64,000 nt of DNA from Pseudomonas silesiensis (GTDB lineage: Bacteria > Pseudomonadota > Gammaproteobacteria > Pseudomonadales > Pseudomonadaceae). The stretch lies in contig NZ_CP014870.1 in the NCBI RefSeq assembly GCF_001661075.1, positions 4,422,501 through 4,486,500 on the forward strand, read 5' to 3'. A model generated the notes under the pieces. The model was not told the origin of the DNA and ran no database searches. It saw only the letters and a list, made by a program, of their open reading frames with translations. Made by a program: the position numbers and the translations under genes. Every line of letters begins with the position of its first letter. Position 1 is the first letter of the stretch. Positions 55,140 through 64,000 of this stretch are shown piece after piece.

Positions 55140-56609
55140 TTAGTTGTGCTGCGTGGCTGGGGTCGGGTTGGCCGCAGTCAAGGTGTCACCCTGAAAACCG
55201 CCCCCCAATGCCTGCATCAGTTGAATCGACAGATCGATCTGCTCGGCATTCAGGCTCGCCAGCTGACGCTGGGCCTGGAGCAGTTGCTGCTCGATGCTGA
55301 GCACGTCCAGGTAGTTGCCGATGCCGGAACCGTAACGCTGGACCACGGTGTCGTATGACTGCTGGGCAATGTCGGTGGCGTGTTGCTGGGCACCGATCTG
55401 CCGGCCGATATCGCGCAATTGGTTGATGGTGTCGCTGACATCGCCCAGGGCCTTGACCAGGCTTTTGTTGTACTGCGCCACCGCGAGGTCGTAATCGGCG
55501 TCGCGGGCATCGAGATCGGCACGCAGGCGGCCACCGTCGAAAATCGGCACGGAAATCGTCGGCGCGATGTTGAAGAAACGACTGGCGGAACCGAACATCG
55601 CGTCGCCCAGCAACGACTCGGCACCGGCCGCGGCGCTCAGGTTGAGGTTGGGGTAGAAGCGGGTTTTGCCGGCGTCGATGTTCTTGCTCGCCGCCTCGAC
55701 CCGCCAGCGCGCCGCCACCAGGTCCGGACGACGACCGAGCAACTCGGCCGGCAGTACCGATGGCAGTGCCACGGCGCTGGCCTGGAGGATCTTCGGCCGG
55801 GCGATTTCATTGCCCCGGTCAGGACCTTTACCGAGCAGGACGGCCAGGGCGATTTTCGCGCTTTGCAGGCGTTTTTCGGCGTCGATCAGGCTGGCTTCGG
55901 ACGAAGCTTGCAGGCTTTCGGTCTGCTGGAACTGGTACTGACTGTCGATCCCGGAACTCAAGCGTCGCTGGCTAAGGTCGAGCATCTGCCTGGTTCGCTT
56001 GAGGTCTTCGCTGGCCAGGTCATGAACGATGTGCGCCTGCCCCAGATCGCTGTAGGCGCGGGCGACGTCCGCCGCCAGCGTCAACTGCGCCGCCTGTTGA
56101 TCGACTTCGGCGGCACGGGCCTGGCCCAGCGCGGCTTCCCAGGCGTCGCGCTGGCCACCCCAGAGGTCGAAGTTGTAATTGAAATTGGCGCTGATGTTGC
56201 GCACGGTGGAGTAGGCATCGCCCTGCCCGTTCGGGTCCTGATCCCGCGCCAGGCGCGAGCGGCTGACGCCGGCGCTGGCATCAAGGGTCGGCATCCGCTC
56301 GGCGTCGGCGGCGTAAGCGGCGGCGCTGGCCTGATGGGCGCGGGCGTCGGCGATTTGCATGTCCGGGCTGTCGTGCAGGGCTTCGCGGATCAGGCCGTCG
56401 AGCTGCGGATCGCCGAGGCTTTTCCACCAATCGCTTTTCGGCCAGGCCGCCGGCGACAAGGTCACGCCGCTGAGGGATTGCCCGGCCTTGAGGGTTTTCG
56501 CTTCGAGGCTGACGCCTTCGGTGTTCAGGCCGCTATAGCTGGCGCAACCGGCCAGGGTCATGGCCAACAGCACCAGGCTGAGGCCGGTGCGCAGGGTTTT
56601 ACTGTTCAT
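55140..56609 (-). CDS. Outer-membrane efflux lipoprotein (NodT/OprM-family TolC-like channel)
   Basis: 489 residues with a lipoprotein signal peptide ending in lipobox LAGC (Cys about residue 22). Two outer-membrane-efflux repeats follow, with long coiled-coil-like helices (for example LAADVARAYSDLGQAHIVHDLASEDLKRTRQ and LLGRRPDLVAARWRVEAASKNIDAGKTRFYPNL in shortened view). Completes the tripartite pump. ATG 56609 overlaps the marR stop by ATGA. Confidence 0.92.
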   Translation of the reverse strand: MNSKTLRTGLSLVLLAMTLAGCASYSGLNTEGVSLEAKTLKAGQSLSGVTLSPAAWPKSDWWKSLGDPQLDGLIREALHDSPDMQIADARAHQASAAAYAADAERMPTLDASAGVSRSRLARDQDPNGQGDAYSTVRNISANFNYNFDLWGGQRDAWEAALGQARAAEVDQQAAQLTLAADVARAYSDLGQAHIVHDLASEDLKRTRQMLDLSQRRLSSGIDSQYQFQQTESLQASSEASLIDAEKRLQSAKIALAVLLGKGPDRGNEIARPKILQASAVALPSVLPAELLGRRPDLVAARWRVEAASKNIDAGKTRFYPNLNLSAAAGAESLLGDAMFGSASRFFNIAPTISVPIFDGGRLRADLDARDADYDLAVAQYNKSLVKALGDVSDTINQLRDIGRQIGAQQHATDIAQQSYDTVVQRYGSGIGNYLDVLSIEQQLLQAQRQLASLNAEQIDLSIQLMQALGGGFQGDTLTAANPTPATQHN

Positions 56610-57079
56610 TTGTCACCTACCCGCAGCAGGGTGATCGAGTCACCGGCGGCCACCAGGATTTTCTTGAGGATCTGTTCCAGGGTGTTCAGTTCTTCCGGGG
56701 TGATGGCCCCGGCCAATTCATTCATGGCGTCGGCGCCGATGTGTGGCAGGCGGTCGGCGAGCTTCTGCCCCTCTTCAGTCAACACCAGCTGAACCTGGCG
56801 GCGGTCCGCCTCGGAACGCTGGCGGGCGAGGAAACCTTTCTGTTGCAGACGGTCGAGCATGCGGGTCATCGAACCGCTGTCCAGGGACAGGTGGCGGCAG
56901 AGCTCGGCCGGGGTATCGACGCCGAACTGGGCCATGATGATCAGCACCTTGAACTGCGCGGCAGTGATGCCGTGGGGTTCCATGTGGGTGTCGATGATCC
57001 GGTCCTTGAGCAGCGCCGCGCGCCCAAGCAGGAGGCCGAGATGGCACGTGTGGAATTCGTCCGGGGTGAAATGTTTCAT
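56606..57079 (-). CDS. MarR-family repressor of the efflux operon (EmrR/MprA-like)
   Basis: 157 residues with a winged-helix core: AQFKVLIIMAQFGVDTPAEL (helix), SLDSGSMTRMLDRLQQKGFLAR (recognition helix) and the wing RSEADRRQVQLVLTEEG. First gene of the operon it presumably represses; ligands of EmrR-type proteins are hydrophobic phenolics and uncouplers that the pump also exports. Two palindromic operators lie just upstream. Confidence 0.92.
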   Translation of the reverse strand: MKHFTPDEFHTCHLGLLLGRAALLKDRIIDTHMEPHGITAAQFKVLIIMAQFGVDTPAELCRHLSLDSGSMTRMLDRLQQKGFLARQRSEADRRQVQLVLTEEGQKLADRLPHIGADAMNELAGAITPEELNTLEQILKKILVAAGDSITLLRVGDK

Positions 57080-57094
57080 CTGACCACCAATTAG

Positions 57095-57139
57095 CTGCCT
57101 AGGCAGAGAATGTATGTCCAGATGTTACTGCCTAGGCAG
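57095..57139. promoter_or_regulatory. Two identical MarR operators
   Basis: CTGCCTAGGCAG occurs at 57095-57106 and again at 57128-57139, each followed by (A/C)GAATGT. The centres are 33 bp apart, about three helical turns, so both dimers bind the same face. The sites begin 16 nt upstream of the marR ATG. Confidence 0.8.
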
Positions 57140-57217
57140 CGAATGTCAACGTAATAGTTAGGTTGCTTGCTATTTAGTTGATAAATGGCGCTGGATTATG
57201 TGGCGTCCACACTGACG

Positions 57218-57317
57218 CCTTCGCGAGCAAGTCGAATCGTCGCACCGCCGCTCCCACATTCGACCGAGTCGCTGCATAAGCATGCGATCAATGTGGGAGC
57301 GGGCTTGCTCGCGAAGG
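57218..57317. repeat. REPIN between marR and tamB
   Basis: CCTTCGCGAGCAAGTCGAAT .. at the left and TGTGGGAGCGGGCTTGCTCG .. CGAAGG at the right. Confidence 0.85.
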
Positions 57318-57348
57318 GAACGACTCGGGTCCAGAGGAGACTCGGGGC

Positions 57349-60300
57349 TTAGAAATCCCGCTTGTAGAAGATATCCAGCGAACTGGCCACGCCACCCGCA
57401 GCCTCGAGGTAAACCTGCTTGCTCAGCTTGTAACGCAAGGCGATGGTATTGGCCGGCTCGAACACGCCCACCCCGTAACGCAGGCTGAGTTTTTCCGAGA
57501 TATTGCCGCTGGCCACCACGCTGGTGGCGTTGCCGCTACCCTCGGTATCGAGCTGAAAATCCTGAATACCCAGGTTCTTCGCCAACCCGCCGGTCACCCC
57601 AGAACTGCCCATCAGGCCCAACCCGAGGGCGGCCTGGGCGAGCATGTTGTTGTCTTCACCCGTGGTACTGATGGGGCGGCCCAGCACCAGATAGGACAAC
57701 GCCTGTTCCTGGCTCATGGCCGGCTCGGAGAAGATTTGCGTGGTCGGCTGCTCGGCGCTGCCACTGAGGCGAATCCCGGCGATCACGTCATCGGTCTGGC
57801 GAATCGCTTCGATGTCCAGGTAGGGTTGGTCGATCGGCCCGGCAAACAGCAAACGCGCCCGGCGCACCGTCAGCCGCTGGCCGTAGGCACGATAGCGCCC
57901 GTCGTTGAGCCAGAGCTCGCCGCGGGTGTCCATGTTGTCGCCGATGTGCACATGCCCTTGCAGGTTGGCGGTCAGGCCAAACCCGGCAAAGCTGAGCTTT
58001 TCTTCGCCCACCACCACATCGATGTCCATCGCCATGGCCATCGGCGGTTTGCCCGCTTCGGTCTGCTGGCCGATGATCACCGTGTCATCGGAGACCTTGA
58101 CCGTCGACGGCGGCAACTCGCGCACGATGATTTCCCCCTTGGGCACCCGCACTTTGCCGGCCACCGACAGTTTGTCGTCCTTCATCGAGATCTTCAGGTC
58201 CGGCGCCATTTCCAGCTTGGCATACGGCTCGACGCTCACCGGCAACTGCGAGCCCTTGAGCACCAGGTCCACCACCAGCGCCTGGCCCCAGGCGATGTCG
58301 CCATTCAAGCTGCCCTGCCCGGTCTTGCCGCTTTTCCAGCTGCCCTCCAATTGCACGGCTTCTCCGGCAATCAGCGCCCGCACCTGCAAGGCTTCAAGCT
58401 CCATGGGCAGTTCCGGCCCGGAAATCTCGCCGTCGCTGAGTAGCAGGCTGCCGTTGACCTGAGGGGCCAGCAATGCACCGGAAATCGTGCCGCTGCCATT
58501 CAAGCGTCCGGTCATTTTCTCGACCATGGGCACAAACGGCCGCGCCACGGACAGGTCCAGCCCGGTCAAACGGAAAGAGCCGGTCAGCGGTTTGTCCTTG
58601 GGCAACGGATTAATCTGTGCCTGTACCATCAACTCGCCAAGCTTGCCGCCCTCGAAGTTGAGGTCGGTGTCGATGCGCTTGGGCGTGAGTTTGCTGGTCA
58701 GTTTCAGGGTCTGGTACGGGAAGTCCAGCCACTGGTCTTTCTCCCGCACGCGCAGGGTGCCGCCGCTGGCATCGATGCTGATCTGACCGTTCGGGCCGCT
58801 GGCGGGCATGTCCAGTTGCAGGTCAGCGTTGAGCCGGCCCTTCCAGGCGAAATCCTTGGGCAACCACTGCGCCAGGCTGTCGATCGGGAACTGCTTGAGG
58901 TGATAACGCAGCTTCGGCTCCGGCATCAGGCGCTGGTCTTCACCGCACAGGCTGGCCGGGCCGGACATCCAGCAATGGGCGCCGAAATTGATCTTGCCGT
59001 CCGCCAGCCGTTCGAGCTTCGCCGGGCCTTGCAGCTTCCAGTCCTGGCCACCGGCCTGGATATCGCCACTGGCCAGGCGTCCGCGCCAGTTGCCCTTGTC
59101 CAGCGTACCGTCAAGCCCCAGTGCCAGTTTCAGCTTCGGCCCCTGCAGATCGAGGGTCAGCTTCTGGTTCTTGATATCGCCCTGGCCACTGGCGGTCAGC
59201 GTGCCCAGCGAAGTGTCACCGGCCCGGATGCCGCTGCCCTTGAGATCGATTTTCGCCCGTTGCGCGCTGTCGAGCGTCGCATCCAGGTTCAGGCTCTGCA
59301 GGCGATTGTCTTCGAACGCCAGCTGCGTACCTTGCAGCCCGAGTTTGCCTTGCGGGGCCTTGAGCGTGCCGGCGACATCGACCCGGCCGTTGAGTTGACC
59401 GCGCAGTTGCGGCCACAGCTGCGCCAGGCGCGGCAGCTTGATATCGATCTGGCCGGCGAGTTTCTGTTGCAGGCTGCCCTTGCCGTTAATGCTGTTGTCG
59501 CCCAGGCGGATCTGCAGCGCGCTGAGGTTCCATTGCTCGCCGCCGCCATCGGCCTTGGCCTGGATCACCGCCGGTTGACCGCGCAGCTTGCCCTTCAAAT
59601 CCAGATCTGCATTCAGGCTGAGCTTTTCATTCTTCAGCTCGCCTTTACTGCGCAACGGGCCGGCCAGGGTGCCCGGCAACTCCGCGACCCAGTACGCCGG
59701 ATCGATCGCCGACAGGTCCAGCGCGGTGTCCCAGGCTATGCCATCGGCAAATTGCAGGTTCAGGTGGCCCTGGGCTTTGCCCTGCCCGGCTTCGAGCTGG
59801 ATTTGTTGCAGGTAGATTTTCGTCAGGTCGCCGGCGAACGGGCTGCTCAGGCTGAACGCTCCGGCCGGGCCATCCAGCGCGGCCTTGAAGTTGCCGAGGT
59901 ATTTTCCGTCGGTGTAGGAGACTTCACCGTTGAAGCTGCGCAACGCCACTTCCGGTTCGTCGATCAGCGGGTAGAGGCTGTGCCAGGGGAAATCCAGCCA
60001 ATCAATTTTCGCCTCGGCACTCAGGCCTTTGCTCCAGTCCAGTTGCCCTGTGAGTTTGAGGCTTTGCTTGTCATTGGCCGTCAGGTCCAGACCGGCGATC
60101 TGTGCGCCATTGGCGTCGACCTTGCCTTGCAGCAACAATGCCACCGGGCCCTTCTCGGCGGGCAGCGTGGCTTTGCCGAGCAGTTGGTAACCCTGTTTCA
60201 GGTCGCCGTCGCCGGTGAGTTCCAGCTGGTTGAATTGCAGGGTGTCCGGCAGGTCGGCGCTGGGCTTGAAGCCGTCGGCGGTGATGCGCACCTTGGCCGG

Positions 60301-61023
60301 CAGGTTTTCCACCAGGGGTTGCAATTGGCCCGTCAGTTGTCCGTTCAGATAGCCGCTGCTGTCGGCTTTCAGGTTCAGGGTTTTCAGCAGGTCGCCATCG
60401 ACTTTCAAGGCCAGCGCCCAAGGCTCGGTGCCCGGCGACGGCAGTGTCAGTTTGCCTTCAGCTTTGAGCGGCCAATTGCCGGTCGGCTGGAGCAGACCGG
60501 AAAGATTCAGGCTCAGTTCATCCCGTTGCAGTTGCACGGAATCAATCTGCAAACCTTTTTCCGTCCAGTGCGCCGCCAGTTGCAGGCCCTTGAGCGCTTC
60601 GCTGCCATTGAACAGCAGACTGCCGACCCGGACATCGCCCAACTCGATCGCCAGTGGCAAGGTCAGGTCCGGCAGCGTGATGGGGCCGCTGCTCTCATCG
60701 TCCTCGCCCGGTGGCAATTGCAGGCTGACCTGGTCGGCCTGCAATTGCTCGATGCACAAGGTCATGCGCGTCAGGCACCACGGCGACCAGGCGAAAATCG
60801 CCTTGCTCAGTTCGACCCGGCTAGTGTCCTGCTGCCACAACAGATGGTCGGCGTTCCATTGCCCGCCCAGCCGCCCCTGGAAATTCTCCACGGTCAGGCC
60901 CGGCACAAACCCGAGTGCCCAGCGACTGCCCGTCGCCGTGCCCAACACCGTGGCCAGGGTCAGGACGACCAGCATCAACAGCGCCAGGATCGCCAGCAGT
61001 GTTATTTTCAAACCACGCTTCAC
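57349..61023 (-). CDS. tamB: TamB, inner-membrane AsmA-like bridge protein of the TAM complex
   Basis: 1224 residues: one N-terminal membrane anchor (ITLLAILALLMLVVLTLATVL), a very long beta-helical periplasmic body (rich in alternating hydrophobic strands such as LNLSGLLQPTGNWPLKAEGKL) and the conserved C-terminal DUF490/TamB domain ending SSLDIFYKRDF. TamB spans the periplasm to TamA; it is implicated in autotransporter assembly and in phospholipid transport to the outer membrane. GTG 61023 overlaps the tamA stop (GTGA), indicating coupling. Confidence 0.95.
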   Translation of the reverse strand: MKRGLKITLLAILALLMLVVLTLATVLGTATGSRWALGFVPGLTVENFQGRLGGQWNADHLLWQQDTSRVELSKAIFAWSPWCLTRMTLCIEQLQADQVSLQLPPGEDDESSGPITLPDLTLPLAIELGDVRVGSLLFNGSEALKGLQLAAHWTEKGLQIDSVQLQRDELSLNLSGLLQPTGNWPLKAEGKLTLPSPGTEPWALALKVDGDLLKTLNLKADSSGYLNGQLTGQLQPLVENLPAKVRITADGFKPSADLPDTLQFNQLELTGDGDLKQGYQLLGKATLPAEKGPVALLLQGKVDANGAQIAGLDLTANDKQSLKLTGQLDWSKGLSAEAKIDWLDFPWHSLYPLIDEPEVALRSFNGEVSYTDGKYLGNFKAALDGPAGAFSLSSPFAGDLTKIYLQQIQLEAGQGKAQGHLNLQFADGIAWDTALDLSAIDPAYWVAELPGTLAGPLRSKGELKNEKLSLNADLDLKGKLRGQPAVIQAKADGGGEQWNLSALQIRLGDNSINGKGSLQQKLAGQIDIKLPRLAQLWPQLRGQLNGRVDVAGTLKAPQGKLGLQGTQLAFEDNRLQSLNLDATLDSAQRAKIDLKGSGIRAGDTSLGTLTASGQGDIKNQKLTLDLQGPKLKLALGLDGTLDKGNWRGRLASGDIQAGGQDWKLQGPAKLERLADGKINFGAHCWMSGPASLCGEDQRLMPEPKLRYHLKQFPIDSLAQWLPKDFAWKGRLNADLQLDMPASGPNGQISIDASGGTLRVREKDQWLDFPYQTLKLTSKLTPKRIDTDLNFEGGKLGELMVQAQINPLPKDKPLTGSFRLTGLDLSVARPFVPMVEKMTGRLNGSGTISGALLAPQVNGSLLLSDGEISGPELPMELEALQVRALIAGEAVQLEGSWKSGKTGQGSLNGDIAWGQALVVDLVLKGSQLPVSVEPYAKLEMAPDLKISMKDDKLSVAGKVRVPKGEIIVRELPPSTVKVSDDTVIIGQQTEAGKPPMAMAMDIDVVVGEEKLSFAGFGLTANLQGHVHIGDNMDTRGELWLNDGRYRAYGQRLTVRRARLLFAGPIDQPYLDIEAIRQTDDVIAGIRLSGSAEQPTTQIFSEPAMSQEQALSYLVLGRPISTTGEDNNMLAQAALGLGLMGSSGVTGGLAKNLGIQDFQLDTEGSGNATSVVASGNISEKLSLRYGVGVFEPANTIALRYKLSKQVYLEAAGGVASSLDIFYKRDF

Positions 61024-62744
61024 AGCTCGGGCCCCATGGAAAAGTGCAGTCGAAAGCCGCCGTCCTCTACCGCGTGAGCCAGGTCGAGGCGAATCGGCCC
61101 CACCGGCGACACCCAGCGCACGCCGATACCGACGCCGGTCTTGAGGTTCGGCAGTTCCAGTGTATTGAAGGAGTTGCCTTGGTCAACGAAGGTCGCGACC
61201 CGCCATTTTTCGGCGACGGAGTACTGGTACTCGACGCTCCCGGCCACCATGTAACGACCCCCGATGCGGTCACCGTTGGAGTTTTCCGGGGACAGGCTCT
61301 GATAGTCGTAACCGCGCACGCTCTGATCGCCACCGGCGAAGAAACGCAGTGACGGCGGCACCGATTTATAGCCGTTGGTGGCGCTGCCGCCGACCTGCAC
61401 CCGACCAAGCAAGCGGTGTTTGTCGAAGACCGTGGTCAGGCCTTTCACCAGTGCCGTGCCATAGAGCAGGTTGTTGTCCGATCCCAACCCTTCCTTGGCG
61501 ACCTTGGTTTCGAAGGTCAGGCGATAACCATTGTGCGGGTCGATGCGGTTGTCGCTTTTCAGATAGGAATAACTGACGCCGGGCATGAGCAAGGTGCTGA
61601 GCCCCGAGTCGTCGCCGAGTCGGTACTCTTCCCGTTGCCATTTGAGCGACACCACCCGTTGCCAGCCGCTGGGCAACTGGCTGTGCCACTCGGGACCCAG
61701 GGTCAACAGCTTGCTCAGGCTGTCCTTGTCGGCGATTTCTTCATACTGATAGCCGCCGGCGAAGCGCAGTTTGTCGGTCAGCGGCGGGTCCAGCGGAACG
61801 TCATAGAACAGCCCGACGTTTTGCCGTGGCGCCGAGACTTCGGTTTCCCAGCCGTAGCTGTGCCCCTGGGGGTTGACCCAATGCCGGGTCCAGTTGGCCT
61901 TGACCCGTGGACCGACGTCGGTGGAGTAGCCCACGCCCAGGCCCATGGTCCGAGGCTTGCGGGTGTCGAGCTTGACGTCCACCGGGATCACATTGTCCTT
62001 GGACGCTGTCGGCGCCGCATCGACCCGCACGCCTTCGAAATAGCCGCTCGATTGCAGGGCCTGATTGAGTTCGGCGATCAGTTCGGAGTCATAGGGTGCG
62101 CCCGCCTTGAACGGCACCATGCGTTGCAGCAGGTCTTCGTCGAAGGGGGTGTCGCCTTCGAAGCTGACTTTGCCCAGGGAGTAGCGTGGACCACTGTTGT
62201 AGATCAACTCGATGTCGGCAACGCCGGCTCGCGGGTCTACCGCCAGTTTCTGGCTGGTAAAGCGGCCGCTGAAAAAACCGTAGCGCGAGGCCTGATTCTG
62301 GATCAGGCGCTTGGCGTCTTCGTAATGCCCGTGGTTAAGCACTGCGCCGGTTTTCAGCGCAGCGCTCTTGGGCACACGAAAGGCTTTGAGGGACGCGGCC
62401 GGACCTTCGACGCGCACGGTAACGTTGCGCAAATGCACCGGCTCGCCGGGATCGATGTTCAGCACCAGGCGGGGCGTCTTGCCGCCCTTCACGTCGCTGT
62501 CGATCTGTGGCTGGTAATAACCCAAGGCCTGGGCGGCCTTGCGCGCCTGCTCCTCGGCGCCACGACTGAAGCGCAGCAAGGCTTCCTCGTCACGATCGCC
62601 GAGACTGCCGATATAGCCCTCTATATTGGCTTTGAGTTCATCGTTGGACGGTTTGATCCGCACATCCAATTCACTTTGCGCCAGCGCCGCGCAGCTGGTG
62701 ATCAGCATCAGCACGCCGCTGGTAAATCTTCCTGGAAACTTCAT
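61020..62744 (-). CDS. tamA: TamA, Omp85-family outer-membrane component of the TAM complex
   Basis: 574 residues from ATG 62744. Signal peptide (MKFPGRFTSGVLMLITSCAALA), three POTRA domains (~25-265) and a 16-strand beta-barrel with the Omp85 lid motif VRGYDYQSLSPE and the C-terminal strand ending GFRLHFSMGPEL. Partner of TamB encoded directly downstream. An in-frame ATG 15 codons earlier (62789) would precede the signal peptide and is rejected. No strong ribosome site is visible. Confidence 0.94.
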   Translation of the reverse strand: MKFPGRFTSGVLMLITSCAALAQSELDVRIKPSNDELKANIEGYIGSLGDRDEEALLRFSRGAEEQARKAAQALGYYQPQIDSDVKGGKTPRLVLNIDPGEPVHLRNVTVRVEGPAASLKAFRVPKSAALKTGAVLNHGHYEDAKRLIQNQASRYGFFSGRFTSQKLAVDPRAGVADIELIYNSGPRYSLGKVSFEGDTPFDEDLLQRMVPFKAGAPYDSELIAELNQALQSSGYFEGVRVDAAPTASKDNVIPVDVKLDTRKPRTMGLGVGYSTDVGPRVKANWTRHWVNPQGHSYGWETEVSAPRQNVGLFYDVPLDPPLTDKLRFAGGYQYEEIADKDSLSKLLTLGPEWHSQLPSGWQRVVSLKWQREEYRLGDDSGLSTLLMPGVSYSYLKSDNRIDPHNGYRLTFETKVAKEGLGSDNNLLYGTALVKGLTTVFDKHRLLGRVQVGGSATNGYKSVPPSLRFFAGGDQSVRGYDYQSLSPENSNGDRIGGRYMVAGSVEYQYSVAEKWRVATFVDQGNSFNTLELPNLKTGVGIGVRWVSPVGPIRLDLAHAVEDGGFRLHFSMGPEL

Positions 62745-62809
62745 AGGCGCGGATGCTATCACGAGCTCGGGAGCGTGATAGAGCGTCACTTTGCGAGAAA
62801 GTTCTACCG

Positions 62810-63460
62810 TTATGCCGTTGCTGTTTGTAACACCTGGGGATTGGCGTGGAAAAACACGTGCTCGCGGATCGGTCCTACAGCCACCTCGCCGATTTCCTCA
62901 TAGCCCTGCCGCTTATAGAACTCCAGATAGCGAGGATTCCCGGTATCGAGGACCACGCCTTGGGAATGTTCATCCACCGCGCACCAGTTATGCACCGCTT
63001 GCAGCAACTGTTCGCCGAAGTGCTTGCCCTGAAATTGCGGATGAATCCCCAGCAACGGCAGCAGGTGCACCGAGTCGGACGGCACGCACGCCATCACCGC
63101 ATCGTGATACTCGAGGTAGCGGCGGGTGCAGCGAAAACCGGTGCTGAGCACCATGCGCAGGCGCCAGGCCCAGCTTTCGGTGATGCCCAGGCGCCGTTGC
63201 GGCGGCGCGATCAGGGCGACGCCGATCAACCGGTCGTTGACCAACAGGCCGATGGCCGGCAAGTCCTGCAGAAAGTGTTGCTTGACCAGTTCACGCACGG
63301 TGGCGCGGACCCGTTGTTCGTAACCGGGACGTTCCGCTTCGAACAGATAACCGTAGGTCGGCTCGTGCCGGTAAGCCTGGTACAACAAGGATCGGGCTTC
63401 GCGGGAATAGCCGCTGTCGAGCATGTGGATATCGGCGATGGCGGTCGAGGTTTCGGGCAT
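62810..63460 (-). CDS. GNAT-family acetyltransferase
   Basis: 216 residues from ATG 63460 with GGAGAG upstream; the 248-residue reading to 63556 begins in non-conserved sequence. The acetyl-CoA loop is PLLGIHPQFQGKHFGEQLL (Q-x-x-G-x-G/H variant) near residues 145-163, followed by the C-terminal VLDTGNPRYLEFYKRQGYEEIGE, typical of GNATs. Acceptor unknown. It precedes tamA by 65 nt on the same strand and is conserved there in Pseudomonas, but no functional link is known. Confidence 0.88.
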   Translation of the reverse strand: MPETSTAIADIHMLDSGYSREARSLLYQAYRHEPTYGYLFEAERPGYEQRVRATVRELVKQHFLQDLPAIGLLVNDRLIGVALIAPPQRRLGITESWAWRLRMVLSTGFRCTRRYLEYHDAVMACVPSDSVHLLPLLGIHPQFQGKHFGEQLLQAVHNWCAVDEHSQGVVLDTGNPRYLEFYKRQGYEEIGEVAVGPIREHVFFHANPQVLQTATA

Positions 63461-63580
63461 AACGGTTGATCTCTCCGGGGCGCAACTCAAAAGGTTGCGT
63501 TCTTTTGGTACGAGCCTTGGGTTGCCGATACAGTTCCCCAGACAGGTATAGACCAAATCCAGATCTTCATCGACTGGACT

Positions 63581-63697
63581 GGCCTCTTCGTCGGAACGCC
63601 GCCCGGGGCAAGCCCGCTCCCACAGTCTCCGTGGCGTTCACAGATTTTGTGTACGACTGGGGTACCTGTGGGAGCGGGCTTGCTCGCGAAGAGGCCG
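63581..63697. repeat. REPIN upstream of xthA
   Basis: GGCCTCTTCG (63581-63590) pairs with CGAAGAGGCC (63687-63696). The left arm contains TCGTCGGAACGCCGCCCGG, the same variant core as in the 44-bp inverted repeat at 11417-11544. Confidence 0.85.
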
Positions 63698-63800
63698 GCA
63701 AAGGCAACACATGTCTGACAGAGGTAAATTCCTCCAGCCCCAACACTGGCCCCATCCCTCCATGTCAGCTAGCATCGCCCTTTTGCCAGGACTGCCGACC

Positions 63801-64000
63801 ATGAAGATCGTCTCCTTCAACATCAACGGGCTGCGCGCTCGCCCGCATCAGCTGGCGGCGCTGATCGAGAAGCATCAACCTGACGTGATCGGGCTGCAGG
63901 AAACCAAGGTCCATGACGAACAATTCCCCCTGGCCGACGTTCAGGCCCTGGGCTATCACGTGTATTTCCATGGGCAAAAGGGCCACTACGGTGTCGCCTT
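63801..64000 (+). CDS. xthA: Exonuclease III (N-terminal part; runs off the right edge)
   Basis: The first 66 residues are visible: [20 protein letters not shown], then [23 protein letters not shown] and [19 protein letters not shown] and LQETK (metal-binding Glu) are the first two motifs of the AP-endonuclease family 1. XthA repairs abasic sites and removes 3' blocks. A 340-nt spacer containing a REPIN separates it from the GNAT gene. Confidence 0.95.
   Translation, partial: MKIVSFNINGLRARPHQLAALIEKHQPDVIGLQETKVHDEQFPLADVQALGYHVYFHGQKGHYGVA

Noticed and set aside
58816..61077. 753-codon frame antisense to tamB
   Set aside because: Shadow of tamB with Gln/Arg/Leu-rich composition.

Overview
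The window reads as a chromosomal segment of a Pseudomonas of the P. fluorescens group. The reasons are the gene set and order (clpA-clpS-cspD-icd/idh, fused nuoCD inside a nuoA-N operon, tamAB, lpxH-ppiB-glnS-cysS), high GC with strong third-position bias, and many dispersed REP/REPIN palindromes of the 'tgtgggagcgggcttgc(t/c)cgcga' type in the spacers. No rRNA, tRNA, CRISPR array, prophage or complete insertion sequence was seen. A clpA fragment lies at the left edge and an xthA fragment at the right edge.

Layout. 1-12.3 kb: proteolysis and cold-shock genes (clpA', clpS, cspD), two unrelated isocitrate dehydrogenases transcribed divergently (icd, idh), then nudJ-mnmA-hflD-purB-roxA, an order that parallels the E. 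coli icd-nudJ-mnmA-hflD-purB-(phoPQ)-roxA region. A small acetyltransferase and a secreted secretin-N-like protein follow. 12.3-17.9 kb: aceA (isocitrate lyase) with a long leader, then a convergent leucyl-tRNA synthetase that looks like a horizontally acquired second copy of betaproteobacterial type. 17.9-32.9 kb: the complete 13-gene complex I operon, with a terminator-like hairpin between nuoF and nuoG.

33-39.1 kb is the accessory region. It holds a solitary HTH antitoxin-like gene; a type VI secretion PAAR effector with a LysM-like segment and a glycine-rich membrane C-terminus, followed by two related membrane proteins that are probable immunity proteins and are separated by a displaced fragment of an effector gene; a Pseudomonas-specific DUF6124-like gene with a hairpin-rich leader; and a Res-Xre toxin-antitoxin pair flanked by about 96-bp direct repeats.

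39.1-47.3 kb: an ABC importer in the order S-T-P-Q-U-V of the rhizobial glycerol transporter (GlpSTPQUV), read leftward, with a divergent GAF-AAA-Fis sigma-54 activator. The spacer shows a good -24/-12 promoter, a cluster of TGAACA motifs for the activator, and AANAANAA (Crc/Hfq) motifs in front of both first genes. The two ATPases have complementary active-site defects, predicting one working and one degenerate ATP site.

47.5-64 kb: cysS, glnS, ppiB, lpxH; a MarR-controlled tripartite EmrAB-type efflux operon with two identical palindromic operators; the tamA-tamB translocation module; a GNAT acetyltransferase; and the start of xthA. The genes link metabolically: icd/idh/aceA sit at the isocitrate branch point, nuo oxidises the NADH produced, and the glp-like importer supplies a gluconeogenic carbon source that needs the glyoxylate enzymes less directly.
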